A DNA stretch of 7,589 bases, taken from the NCBI GenBank assembly GCA_002358965.1, contig DEPW01000141.1:1122-8710 (forward strand), in the 5' to 3' direction. Positions 1 to 5,334 of this stretch are shown piece after piece. Source of the stretch: Bacteroidales bacterium UBA3382 (lineage in GTDB: Bacteria > Bacteroidota > Bacteroidia > Bacteroidales > UBA932). The notes beneath the pieces are model-generated. The model was given only the letters and a program-made list of their open reading frames with translations. It was not told the DNA's origin and made no database searches. Numbering within the stretch: the stretch's first letter is position 1; each line of letters begins with the position of its first letter. The translations under genes and the position numbers were made by a program.

Positions 1-2
1 AA

Positions 3-34
3 ATAAACTTGTTTATATTTGCAGTGTCATAAAC
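3..34. promoter_or_regulatory. Operator-like repeated half-sites at the first promoter
   Basis: ATAAAC (3-8), a TT spacer and GTTTAT (11-16) form a perfect 6-bp inverted repeat. A second direct copy of ATAAAC lies at 29-34. The dyad runs into the -7 element at 14-21 and the third half-site falls near the expected transcription start. This is a plausible place for a dimeric winged-helix protein to bind, and such a regulator is encoded in the operon just downstream (706-993). The half-sites are seen in the sequence; the regulatory link is inference. AT-rich DNA gives such repeats by chance fairly often, and the site touches the window edge. Confidence 0.3.
14..21 (+). promoter_or_regulatory. 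Promoter -7 element for the membrane protein/regulator operon
   Basis: TATATTTG matches the Bacteroidota primary sigma factor -7 consensus TAnnTTTG exactly. The matching -33 element (TTTG, about 19 nt further upstream) would lie before the first base of the window, so only half of the promoter can be judged. Transcription would begin near position 26-28 and leave a leader of about 75 nt. Confidence 0.55.
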
Positions 35-57
35 AGGCAACCGCGCGCAAGGCCTGT
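33..57 (+). other. Possible leader hairpin in the 5' UTR
   Basis: ACAGGC (33-38) and GCCTGT (52-57) are perfect reverse complements separated by a 13-nt GC-rich loop. The structure lies in the predicted leader of the first operon. No U-tract follows directly, so it is not a terminator. It is short and may be fortuitous. Confidence 0.22.
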
Positions 58-100
58 CCATCGACCTGGATTTTTAAAAAAAAGTAAAAAGACAAACACA

Positions 101-703
101 ATGGAAGACAAGAAGATCACCGAGAAAGAAAGTCTGGAACTCATCTCGGAAATGCTCCGCAAGACAAAGGAAGGGGCAGCAATGAAACAGGACTACAATG
201 CTTTTCTGTTCTACGGCTATACTGCCGCAGCCGTTTCACTGGCAGCGTGGCTGCTGATACATTTTACCGATGAAATGAAATTCATGTTCGTGTGGTTCGC
301 GATGTTCCTGCCGTACCTGTGGACCACATTTTCAGGAAAACGCAAAAAGCCCGAAGTCACGACCTACATCGACGGGATGCTCGGCAATATATGGAAGGTA
401 ATAGGCAGCATGTTCGGCCTGACACTGATTGCGATGCTCCTGATAGGCATAGTAGGGACAAAGGAAATAGACTTCTCGCTAATGATGCCGCTTGCAATCA
501 TTTACGGAGGAATAGGGACTTCGATGACCGGGCTGGTAATCAAGGAGAAATGGTTCATATGGCCGCCGCTTGTCGGTCTTGTTGCCGCGGTTTACATGCT
601 GATGGACGGCAGTTGCGACAATCTGTGGAACTTCCTCTTCGGCCTGTCGTTCCTGGCATTCATGGCCATACCGGCACACATAGTAAGAAGCAAAATCAAA
701 TAG
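101..703 (+). CDS. Six-helix inner-membrane protein of unknown function
   Basis: A 200-residue protein that I do not recognise as a named family. After a charged, probably cytoplasmic N-terminus (residues 1-32, rich in Lys and Glu) it has six hydrophobic segments at about 33-56, 59-78, 97-120, 126-147, 149-168 and 174-195, with very short loops and a basic last segment (VRSKIK). There is no signal peptide, no conserved soluble domain and no obvious catalytic motif. The ATG at 101 is preceded by the A-rich sequence usual for starts in this phylum, with no Shine-Dalgarno. The stop is 2 nt from the start of a winged-helix regulator gene, so the two are almost certainly cotranscribed and probably translationally coupled. 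Pairs of a small membrane protein and a regulator of this type recur in Bacteroidota. A role in sensing or transport is possible but not shown. Confidence 0.85.
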   Translation: MEDKKITEKESLELISEMLRKTKEGAAMKQDYNAFLFYGYTAAAVSLAAWLLIHFTDEMKFMFVWFAMFLPYLWTTFSGKRKKPEVTTYIDGMLGNIWKVIGSMFGLTLIAMLLIGIVGTKEIDFSLMMPLAIIYGGIGTSMTGLVIKEKWFIWPPLVGLVAAVYMLMDGSCDNLWNFLFGLSFLAFMAIPAHIVRSKIK

Positions 704-705
704 CC

Positions 706-993
706 ATGAAAGAACTCGATCCATTGCTGCATTCGCAGTTGCGGCTTGCGATAATATCCCTGCTGCTTTCTGTCGAAGAAGCCGACTTCAATTATCTCAA
801 GGAAAAGACGCAGGCGACTTCCGGCAACCTCAGCGTACAGATCGACAAGCTGTCCGAAGCCGGTTACATCGAAGTGTGCAAGGAGATTGTCGGCAAGAAG
901 CCCCGTACCTCATGCCGCCTTACCGAAAAAGGGCGCGAAGCATTGGAACAGTATGTTTCCACCCTGAAACAATATCTCGGGGAAATGTTCTGA
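706..993 (+). CDS. Small winged-helix (HTH_34/MarR-like) transcriptional regulator
   Basis: A 95-residue protein that is essentially one winged helix-turn-helix domain, of the kind grouped as HTH_34 (winged-helix DNA-binding). The N-terminal dimerising helix is PLLHSQLRLAIISLLL (6-21). The helix-turn-helix is at about 27-54, with the recognition helix in the stretch ATSGNLSVQIDKLSEAGYI (37-55). The wing follows, with a basic tip KKPRTSCRLTEKG (64-76). A final helix (77-95) probably serves in dimerisation. There is no separate ligand domain, which is normal for this short family. The reading frame stays open far upstream (to 292), but that part lies inside the membrane-protein gene in another frame. 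The ATG at 706, 2 nt after the preceding stop, gives the usual family length and N-terminus. Autoregulation through the half-sites at 3-34 is a reasonable guess; the natural targets are unknown. Confidence 0.88.
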   Translation: MKELDPLLHSQLRLAIISLLLSVEEADFNYLKEKTQATSGNLSVQIDKLSEAGYIEVCKEIVGKKPRTSCRLTEKGREALEQYVSTLKQYLGEMF

Positions 994-1018
994 CGAAAGG
1001 CGGACGCAAACAATGAGC

Positions 1019-1055
1019 AAAAAAGCCGGAGCCGTCAATCGCGGCCCCGGCTTTT
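1019..1055. terminator. Bidirectional intrinsic terminator
   Basis: AAAAGCCGG (1021-1029) pairs perfectly with CCGGCTTTT (1047-1055). An inner GCCG/CGGC stem (1031-1034 with 1042-1045) lies beyond one A-C mismatch, with a 7-nt loop. Read on the plus strand it follows the regulator gene by 25 nt and ends in four T. Read on the minus strand it follows the tdh stop (1081) and ends in six T (1024 to 1019). It serves the two convergent genes and fills most of the 87-nt gap between them. Confidence 0.85.
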
Positions 1056-1080
1056 AACTCGCATATCGCTTACAGATGGC

Positions 1081-2034
1081 TTATTTCCTGAATTTCGCAG
1101 ACACCTTTTCGATCATGTCCGGAACCATCTTTTCAATGTCCCATACAGGATTCCAGCCCCATTCTTCACGGGCGCAACTGTCATCCATATAGTCAGGCCA
1201 TGAATCCGCGATTGCAGCCTTGACAGGGTCGACATCGAAACTGAACTGTGCGTCAGGAATATGCTTGCGTATCTCGGCGAACAGCTGCACAGGAGTGAAA
1301 CTCATGGATGCGATGTTGAATGCGTTCCTGTGGACGAGCTTGTCAGGGTCCGCCTCCATCAATTGAACGACGCCGTTCAACGCATCAGGCATGTACAGCA
1401 TGTCCATGTAAGAGTCTTCAGGCACTGGGCACACGAAAGGCTTGCCTTGCGCAAGTGCATAGAACACTTCGACTGCATAGTCGGTAGTGCCGCCTCCCGG
1501 AAGAGTACCGTAAGATATGATGCCAGGGAACCTGACGCTCCTTGTATCCACGCCGAAACGGGTGTGATAGTAATCGCTGAGCAGCTCTCCCGACACCTTG
1601 CATACGCCATATATCGTATTAGGGCGCATCACCGTATCCTGAGGAGTGCCTTTGTGAGGAGTGTTAGGGCCGAAAGCGCCAATCGAACTCGGAGTGAACA
1701 CGAGGCAGTTCTCCTCTTTGGCGATGTTCAGCGAATTGAGGAGCGCGCCCATGTTGATATTCCATGCAAGCTGCGGGTTTTTCTCACCGGTCGCCGAAAG
1801 AAGGGCGACAAGGTTCATTATCGAATCTATCCTGTTTTCCTTCACCGCTTCATGGAAAGCCTTCCCGTCAAGGGCGTCGAGCTTGATAGACCTCGCATAC
1901 TCCGACATCCTTGCAACATTTTCATCCTTAAGATCGGCAGCAATCACATTGTCGTGCCCGTAAACTTTCTGAAGATGAGGGACCAATTCGGACCCGATCT
2001 GTCCGCCGGCACCTACCACCAAAATACGTTTCAT
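1081..2034 (-). CDS. tdh: L-threonine 3-dehydrogenase, short-chain (UDP-galactose epimerase-like) type
   Basis: A 317-residue extended short-chain dehydrogenase. The Rossmann glycine motif GAGGQIG is at 8-14, and Asp34 at the end of the second strand is the expected NAD(+)-selecting acidic residue. FTPSSIGAFG (113-122) carries the active-site Ser, and YGVCK (142-146) supplies the catalytic Tyr142 and Lys146. The segment PGGGTTDYAVE (179-189) is a hallmark of SDR-type threonine dehydrogenases as opposed to sugar epimerases. The reaction is NAD(+)-dependent oxidation of L-threonine to 2-amino-3-ketobutyrate in the cytoplasm, which normally feeds 2-amino-3-ketobutyrate CoA ligase (Kbl). No kbl gene is adjacent here. 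The gene stands alone, with its own -7 element at 2075-2068 and the terminator just past its stop. A related sugar-nucleotide epimerase is the main alternative, made less likely by the GGGTTDYAV motif. Confidence 0.87.
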   Translation of the reverse strand: MKRILVVGAGGQIGSELVPHLQKVYGHDNVIAADLKDENVARMSEYARSIKLDALDGKAFHEAVKENRIDSIMNLVALLSATGEKNPQLAWNINMGALLNSLNIAKEENCLVFTPSSIGAFGPNTPHKGTPQDTVMRPNTIYGVCKVSGELLSDYYHTRFGVDTRSVRFPGIISYGTLPGGGTTDYAVEVFYALAQGKPFVCPVPEDSYMDMLYMPDALNGVVQLMEADPDKLVHRNAFNIASMSFTPVQLFAEIRKHIPDAQFSFDVDPVKAAIADSWPDYMDDSCAREEWGWNPVWDIEKMVPDMIEKVSAKFRK

Positions 2035-2067
2035 ATCTATTAAAAATTAAATATTTTTCATCGGGCG

Positions 2068-2075
2068 CAAAAATA
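2068..2075 (-). promoter_or_regulatory. tdh promoter -7 element
   Basis: Read on the minus strand, 2075 to 2068 is TATTTTTG, an exact TAnnTTTG match, followed by C as is common. Transcription would start at about 2061-2064, giving a leader near 28 nt. No good -33 TTTG lies at 19-21 nt. The sequence at the -33 position is occupied by the dyad at 2091-2107, which may mean that the promoter is weak or regulated. Confidence 0.55.
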
Positions 2076-2090
2076 CAAAAAAAACACAAA

Positions 2091-2107
2091 CAGTATCTTG
2101 GATACTG
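2091..2107. promoter_or_regulatory. Perfect 17-bp dyad between divergent tdh and queG promoters (candidate operator)
   Basis: CAGTATC (2091-2097), TTG, GATACTG (2101-2107) is a perfect 7-bp inverted repeat with a 3-nt centre. It ends 2 bp before the queG -7 element (2110-2117), filling that promoter's spacer. It also covers the position where the tdh -33 element should be. A dimeric regulator bound here could affect both genes. The symmetry is directly visible; the binding protein is unknown. It lies upstream of both predicted transcription starts, so a DNA site is more likely than an RNA hairpin. Confidence 0.45.
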
Positions 2108-2109
2108 AT

Positions 2110-2117
2110 TAAATTTG
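2110..2117 (+). promoter_or_regulatory. queG promoter -7 element
   Basis: TAAATTTG matches TAnnTTTG exactly and is followed by C. A -33 TTTG is not evident at the usual spacing; that interval contains the dyad at 2091-2107. Transcription would start at about 2121-2124, leaving only 12-15 nt before the ATG at 2136. The element also contains the TTG codon at 2115, which therefore cannot be the translation start if this promoter is used. Confidence 0.55.
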
Positions 2118-2135
2118 CACTCAAAACCCACGAAC

Positions 2136-3065
2136 ATGTCCGAAACGGCAAGGAAAATCATAGAATCCGCTGTAAAAGAGGGATTCACAGGCGTCGGAGC
2201 GACACCGGTCTCCAATGCGGACATATCGGCACTGAAGAGATGGCTGTCAGAAGGTTACAACGCTTCCATGGAATACATGGGCCGCAATCTCGACATCAGG
2301 AAAGATCCCTCGCTGCTGCTCGAAGGCGCACGCAGCATGCTCGTATTCACAATCCCCTACCCGCTCCCGGTCACTGGCAAATCCGGGGAAAGATACGCAG
2401 GATTCACGCTCGGCAGGGATTACCACCTCGTCATCAAGGGGAAACTCCGCAATATAGCCCAGGCCGTACTCGGCAAGGCGGAGGCATACCGCGTATTTTG
2501 CGACAGCGCACCGGTAATGGAACGGTACTGGGCCGAAAAATGCGGCCTCGGGGCTATCGGGAAAAACCACTTCCTCATCGCCAAAGCCTCGGGAGCCAGA
2601 GTGCTTATCGGCGAAATCCTGACGACCGAAATCTTCGATGAAGAGACCTACGCCGCCCTCGGACAATGGAACGAGGCAAACGACTCTGTCCATTTCAGCC
2701 CCGAGGCCTGCCTTGAATGCGACAAATGCATCCGCGCATGCCCGAACGGCGCACTGAAGGGGTACGGACCGCTCGACGCCGCACGGTGCATCTCCTACAA
2801 TACGATTGAAAGCAAGGAAGGCATGCCGGAAGGGCTGGACACAAAAGGATGGACGCTCGGATGCGAAGAATGCCTGCTCGCCTGCCCTTTCGACCAAGAC
2901 GGAGGCAGGCCCGCAGAAGACGAGTTCGGCTGCAATGCCATGTTTCTGAGCGGCCTGGGAAAAGAAGGCTGGCTGGAGATGGACACAGCTGCATTCAAGC
3001 GCAGATTCAAAGGAACCGCATTCGAAAGACCAGGGCTTGAAAAAATAAGATCGAACATAAAATGA
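2136..3065 (+). CDS. queG: Epoxyqueuosine reductase (short, HEAT-less form)
   Basis: A 309-residue cobalamin-dependent iron-sulphur enzyme that reduces epoxyqueuosine to queuosine at position 34 of tRNAs with GUN anticodons, the last step of queuosine synthesis in the cytoplasm. GRDYH (93-97) and CDSAPVMERYWAEKCGLG (122-139) are the typical QueG cobalamin/active-site segments; Asp123 aligns with the proposed catalytic acid. Two [4Fe-4S] clusters are indicated by CLECDKCIRACP (C192, C195, C198, C202), by RCISY (C218), and by CEECLLACP (C243, C246, C250). The C-terminal HEAT-like repeats of the roughly 380-residue Bacillus and Streptococcus enzymes are absent. As I recall, about 310 residues is normal in Bacteroidota, so it is not truncated. 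The ATG at 2136 is chosen over an upstream TTG at 2115 that lies inside the promoter. The stop overlaps the next start as ATGA (3062-3065). Confidence 0.95.
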   Translation: MSETARKIIESAVKEGFTGVGATPVSNADISALKRWLSEGYNASMEYMGRNLDIRKDPSLLLEGARSMLVFTIPYPLPVTGKSGERYAGFTLGRDYHLVIKGKLRNIAQAVLGKAEAYRVFCDSAPVMERYWAEKCGLGAIGKNHFLIAKASGARVLIGEILTTEIFDEETYAALGQWNEANDSVHFSPEACLECDKCIRACPNGALKGYGPLDAARCISYNTIESKEGMPEGLDTKGWTLGCEECLLACPFDQDGGRPAEDEFGCNAMFLSGLGKEGWLEMDTAAFKRRFKGTAFERPGLEKIRSNIK

Positions 3066-4024
3066 CAAAGACATCGACACCGGTAGATACCGGAAGACTT
3101 GAGCGTCCGTTAGGATACAAAGACGGCATCATGCTGCTCGGAAGCTGCTTTTCAGACGAAATGGCGGCAATCATGAGATCCCTGTATCTCAACATATCAA
3201 GCAACCCTACCGGCACGCTGTACAACCCCGAGAGCATAGCCGCCACCATACGGAGGCTGGATTCGGGAGAACGCTTTTCCTCCGACGACATAGAGGAAGT
3301 CGGAGCGGGAATAAAGGCATACTGTTCATTCCACCACCATACTCTCTTCGCCTCGCCTGCGCCCTGGGCCTTCCTGAAAAAGGCCAACGCCGCACTGGAA
3401 CAAGCCTCCGCCGCCTTCGAAAACGCCGGATACATGATCATTACCTTCGGGACTTCATGGGCCTACCGGCACAGGCGAAGGGGCATCACCGTATCCAACT
3501 GCCTGAGGCATCCCGCCGGGGAATTCGAAAGGTACTTCATGACTGCAGAGGACACATCCCGGCTATGGGAAGGAATAGTGAAAGCCTTTCCCGAAAAGAC
3601 ATGGATATTCACAGTAAGCCCTATCAGGCACCTTAAGGACGGGGCGCACGGCAACGCCCTCAGCAAGGCAGCCCTGCTGACAGCGACGGACAGACTGTGC
3701 TCTGCCAACGCCAACTGCCATTATTTCCCGGCATTCGAAATAATGAACGACGAGCTGCGCGATTACAGGTACTATGCCGAAGACATGGTACACCCCTCCC
3801 CGCTCGCCGTGAAAATCATCTGGGAACGGTTCTGCGGATACGCCTTCGGCGACACGGACAGGGAACTGCTTTCCGAGGCAAGCTCCATACGGAGCGCCGT
3901 AAACCACCGGCCGCTTTTCGAAGGGACTGAATCCAACGCCGCATTTATGGAAAGAAGCCGCGAAAGAGAAGAAGTTTTCCTGAAAAAAATTTCTTCGCTA
4001 CGCACAAATGGACTACCTTTGTAG
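3062..4024 (+). CDS. GSCFA-domain protein (SGNH-hydrolase-like, function unknown)
   Basis: A 320-residue protein of the GSCFA family, named for its first motif. Here that motif reads LGSCFSDEM (26-34), so the family's fifth letter is Ser instead of Ala. Ser28 would be the nucleophile of an SGNH/GDSL-like fold. Later conserved blocks are ITFGTSWAY (127-135), TVSPIRHLKDGAHGNALSK (184-202), FPAFEIMNDELRDYRYY (222-238) and DMVHPS (241-246). In the last, Asp241 and His244 form the D-x-x-H pair that completes the catalytic triad in SGNH enzymes. No signal peptide or membrane segment is seen, so it is probably cytoplasmic. No substrate is established for the family as far as I know. It overlaps queG by 4 nt, so the two are cotranscribed and probably coupled in translation. 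The last ten codons contain the pgk promoter. Confidence 0.9.
   Translation: MTKTSTPVDTGRLERPLGYKDGIMLLGSCFSDEMAAIMRSLYLNISSNPTGTLYNPESIAATIRRLDSGERFSSDDIEEVGAGIKAYCSFHHHTLFASPAPWAFLKKANAALEQASAAFENAGYMIITFGTSWAYRHRRRGITVSNCLRHPAGEFERYFMTAEDTSRLWEGIVKAFPEKTWIFTVSPIRHLKDGAHGNALSKAALLTATDRLCSANANCHYFPAFEIMNDELRDYRYYAEDMVHPSPLAVKIIWERFCGYAFGDTDRELLSEASSIRSAVNHRPLFEGTESNAAFMERSREREEVFLKKISSLRTNGLPL
3990..4021 (+). promoter_or_regulatory. pgk promoter inside the 3' end of the GSCFA gene
   Basis: A -7 element TACCTTTG (4014-4021, exact TAnnTTTG) is preceded after 20 nt by TTTC (3990-3993), one mismatch from the -33 TTTG. This is the most complete promoter in the window. It ends at the base before the GSCFA stop codon, and transcription should start near 4025-4028, 34-37 nt ahead of the pgk ATG. 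It lets phosphoglycerate kinase be made independently of queG and the GSCFA gene. Confidence 0.7.
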
Positions 4025-4026
4025 TT

Positions 4027-4041
4027 GTCCGGCATTCGGAC
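4027..4041 (+). other. Stem-loop at the predicted 5' end of the pgk mRNA
   Basis: GTCCG (4027-4031), loop GCATT, CGGAC (4037-4041): a perfect 5-bp GC-rich stem. It begins where transcription from the promoter at 3990-4021 is expected to start, so the mRNA would carry a hairpin at or near its first nucleotide, a position known to protect transcripts from 5'-end-dependent decay. The run of seven T (4053-4059) follows after an 11-nt gap, too far for a standard terminator. Confidence 0.35.
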
Positions 4042-4061
4042 GCATTAACACATTTTTTTGT

Positions 4062-5306
4062 ATGCAAAATATTGACAATTACGATTTCACAGGCAAGAAG
4101 GCCATCGTCCGCGTGGATTTCAATGTCCCGCTGGATGACAACTATTCAATCACCGACGACACACGCATCAGGGCCGCTATTCCGACGCTGAAGAAGGTAC
4201 TCGCAGGCGGAGGCGCTCTGATCATCATGTCGCATCTGGGGCGTCCGAAAGGCGTTTCGGAAAAATATTCTTTGAAACATCTGATACCTTGCATCGAAAA
4301 ATATCTCGGTACTCCGGTGCAATTCGCCCAAGACTGCCAGAAAGCAGACGCCCAGGCGGCCGCACTGAAGCCGGGACAGACGCTATTGCTCGAAAACCTC
4401 CGTTTTTATGCCGAAGAAGAAGGCAAACCGAGAGGGGAATTCGCCTCGGACGAAGAGAAAAACGCGGCCAAAGCCGCTTTGAAGGAAAGCCAGAAAGCTT
4501 TCACGGCCAAACTCGCCTCTTATGCGGACTGCTACATCAACGACGCTTTCGGGACAGCGCACAGATCCCATGCTTCGACAGCGCTGATAGCCAAATATTT
4601 CCCGAACGACAAGATGTTCGGTTATCTCATGGAAGGCGAAATCAAGGCCCTCGACAAGGTGCTCGGTTCGCCGGAAAGGCCGCTCACCGTCATCCTCGGA
4701 GGCTCGAAAGTGTCAAGCAAGATCGGAATCCTCGAACATCTCGTGGATGTCGCCGACAACATGATCATCGGGGGCGCCATGACCTTTACTTTCCAGAAAG
4801 CCATCGGCGGGGAAATAGGCGGCTCGCTCTTCGAGGAAGACTATGTGGACACGGCAAAGCGCATCCTCGAAAAGGCCAAGGCGAAAGGGACTGCAATCTA
4901 CCTGTCGACTGAAGTCGTGGCTGCGCAGAGATTCGACAACGACTCTCCTTCCAGAGTGTTCCGCGCCGACGCCATCGAGGCAGGCTGGGCAGGGATGGAT
5001 GTAGCCCCGGAATGCGTGGCCGAATGGAAAAAAGTGATACTTTCATCAAAGACCCTGCTCTGGAACGGCCCTATGGGAGTGTTCGAAATGCCTAATTTCG
5101 CCAAGGGCACGGAAGCCATTGCCGAAATAGTGGCCGAAGCCACCGGCAAGGGAGCATACAGTCTCGTAGGAGGCGGCGATTCGGTAGCCGCGATCAACAA
5201 ACTCGGCTTTGCCGACAAAGTAAGCTATGTGTCCACGGGCGGAGGCGCCATGCTCGAATACCTCGAAGGCATAGAGCTGCCTGGCATCAAAGCCATCAGG
5301 GAATAG
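4062..5306 (+). CDS. pgk: Phosphoglycerate kinase
   Basis: A complete 414-residue cytoplasmic glycolytic enzyme that interconverts 1,3-bisphosphoglycerate + ADP and 3-phosphoglycerate + ATP. N-domain substrate motifs: VRVDFNVP (16-23), DDTRIRAA (32-39), SHLGRPKG (57-64), LLENLRFY (109-116) and DAFGTAHRSHAST (161-173), which supply the basic-patch arginines (R35, R61, R114, R168). C-domain nucleotide motifs: GGSKVSSKIGILEHL (213-227) with K216 and K220, GGAMTFTFQKA (237-247), NGPMGVFE (335-342), GGGDSVAAINKLG (370-382) and STGGGAMLEYLEG (391-403). An in-frame ATG at 4008 would add 18 residues, but it lies before the promoter and the family N-terminus matches MQNIDNYDF, so ATG 4062 is used. There is no Shine-Dalgarno; the leader before the start is T-rich. 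Confidence 0.98.
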   Translation: MQNIDNYDFTGKKAIVRVDFNVPLDDNYSITDDTRIRAAIPTLKKVLAGGGALIIMSHLGRPKGVSEKYSLKHLIPCIEKYLGTPVQFAQDCQKADAQAAALKPGQTLLLENLRFYAEEEGKPRGEFASDEEKNAAKAALKESQKAFTAKLASYADCYINDAFGTAHRSHASTALIAKYFPNDKMFGYLMEGEIKALDKVLGSPERPLTVILGGSKVSSKIGILEHLVDVADNMIIGGAMTFTFQKAIGGEIGGSLFEEDYVDTAKRILEKAKAKGTAIYLSTEVVAAQRFDNDSPSRVFRADAIEAGWAGMDVAPECVAEWKKVILSSKTLLWNGPMGVFEMPNFAKGTEAIAEIVAEATGKGAYSLVGGGDSVAAINKLGFADKVSYVSTGGGAMLEYLEGIELPGIKAIRE

Positions 5307-5334
5307 ACCTGTGGGAGAGACGCGTCATTACGAA

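Noticed and set aside
292..705. Long upstream extension of the winged-helix regulator frame
   Set aside because: This part is out of frame within the membrane-protein gene and is full of Arg, His and Asp without domain features; the regulator family begins at the ATG at 706.
1261..2043. 260-codon open frame on the plus strand opposite tdh
   Set aside because: His- and Arg-rich with no family resemblance; the opposite strand encodes a complete, motif-intact dehydrogenase.
2087..2090. TTTG (minus strand) as the -33 element of the tdh promoter
   Set aside because: Only 11 nt separate it from the -7 element, far less than the roughly 19-21 nt used by the Bacteroidota primary sigma factor.
2115..2135. 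TTG codon at 2115 as an upstream start for queG (seven extra residues)
   Set aside because: The TTG is part of the -7 promoter element TAAATTTG and would precede the transcription start; the ATG at 2136 gives a normal QueG N-terminus.
2136..3065. queG as a truncated gene because it lacks the C-terminal HEAT-like region
   Set aside because: The gene ends at a stop that overlaps the next start by 4 nt, both iron-sulphur motifs are complete, and short QueG proteins are usual in this phylum.
2247..3080. 277-codon open frame on the minus strand opposite queG
   Set aside because: Queg shows all cobalamin and iron-sulphur motifs; the antisense frame has no recognisable domain and is a by-product of GC-rich codon use.
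4027..4059. Hairpin plus T7 run after the GSCFA gene as an intrinsic terminator
   Set aside because: The T run begins 11 nt after a stem of only 5 bp, so it does not have terminator geometry; a role at the mRNA 5' end fits better.
4008..4061. ATG at 4008 as the pgk start (18 extra residues)
   Set aside because: It lies upstream of and within the pgk promoter and inside the GSCFA gene; the extra residues do not resemble a phosphoglycerate kinase N-terminus.
5311..5334. GTG at 5311 as the peptidase start
   Set aside because: It would place eight polar residues before an otherwise standard signal peptide; the ATG at 5335 is better, although the GTG cannot be excluded by sequence alone.
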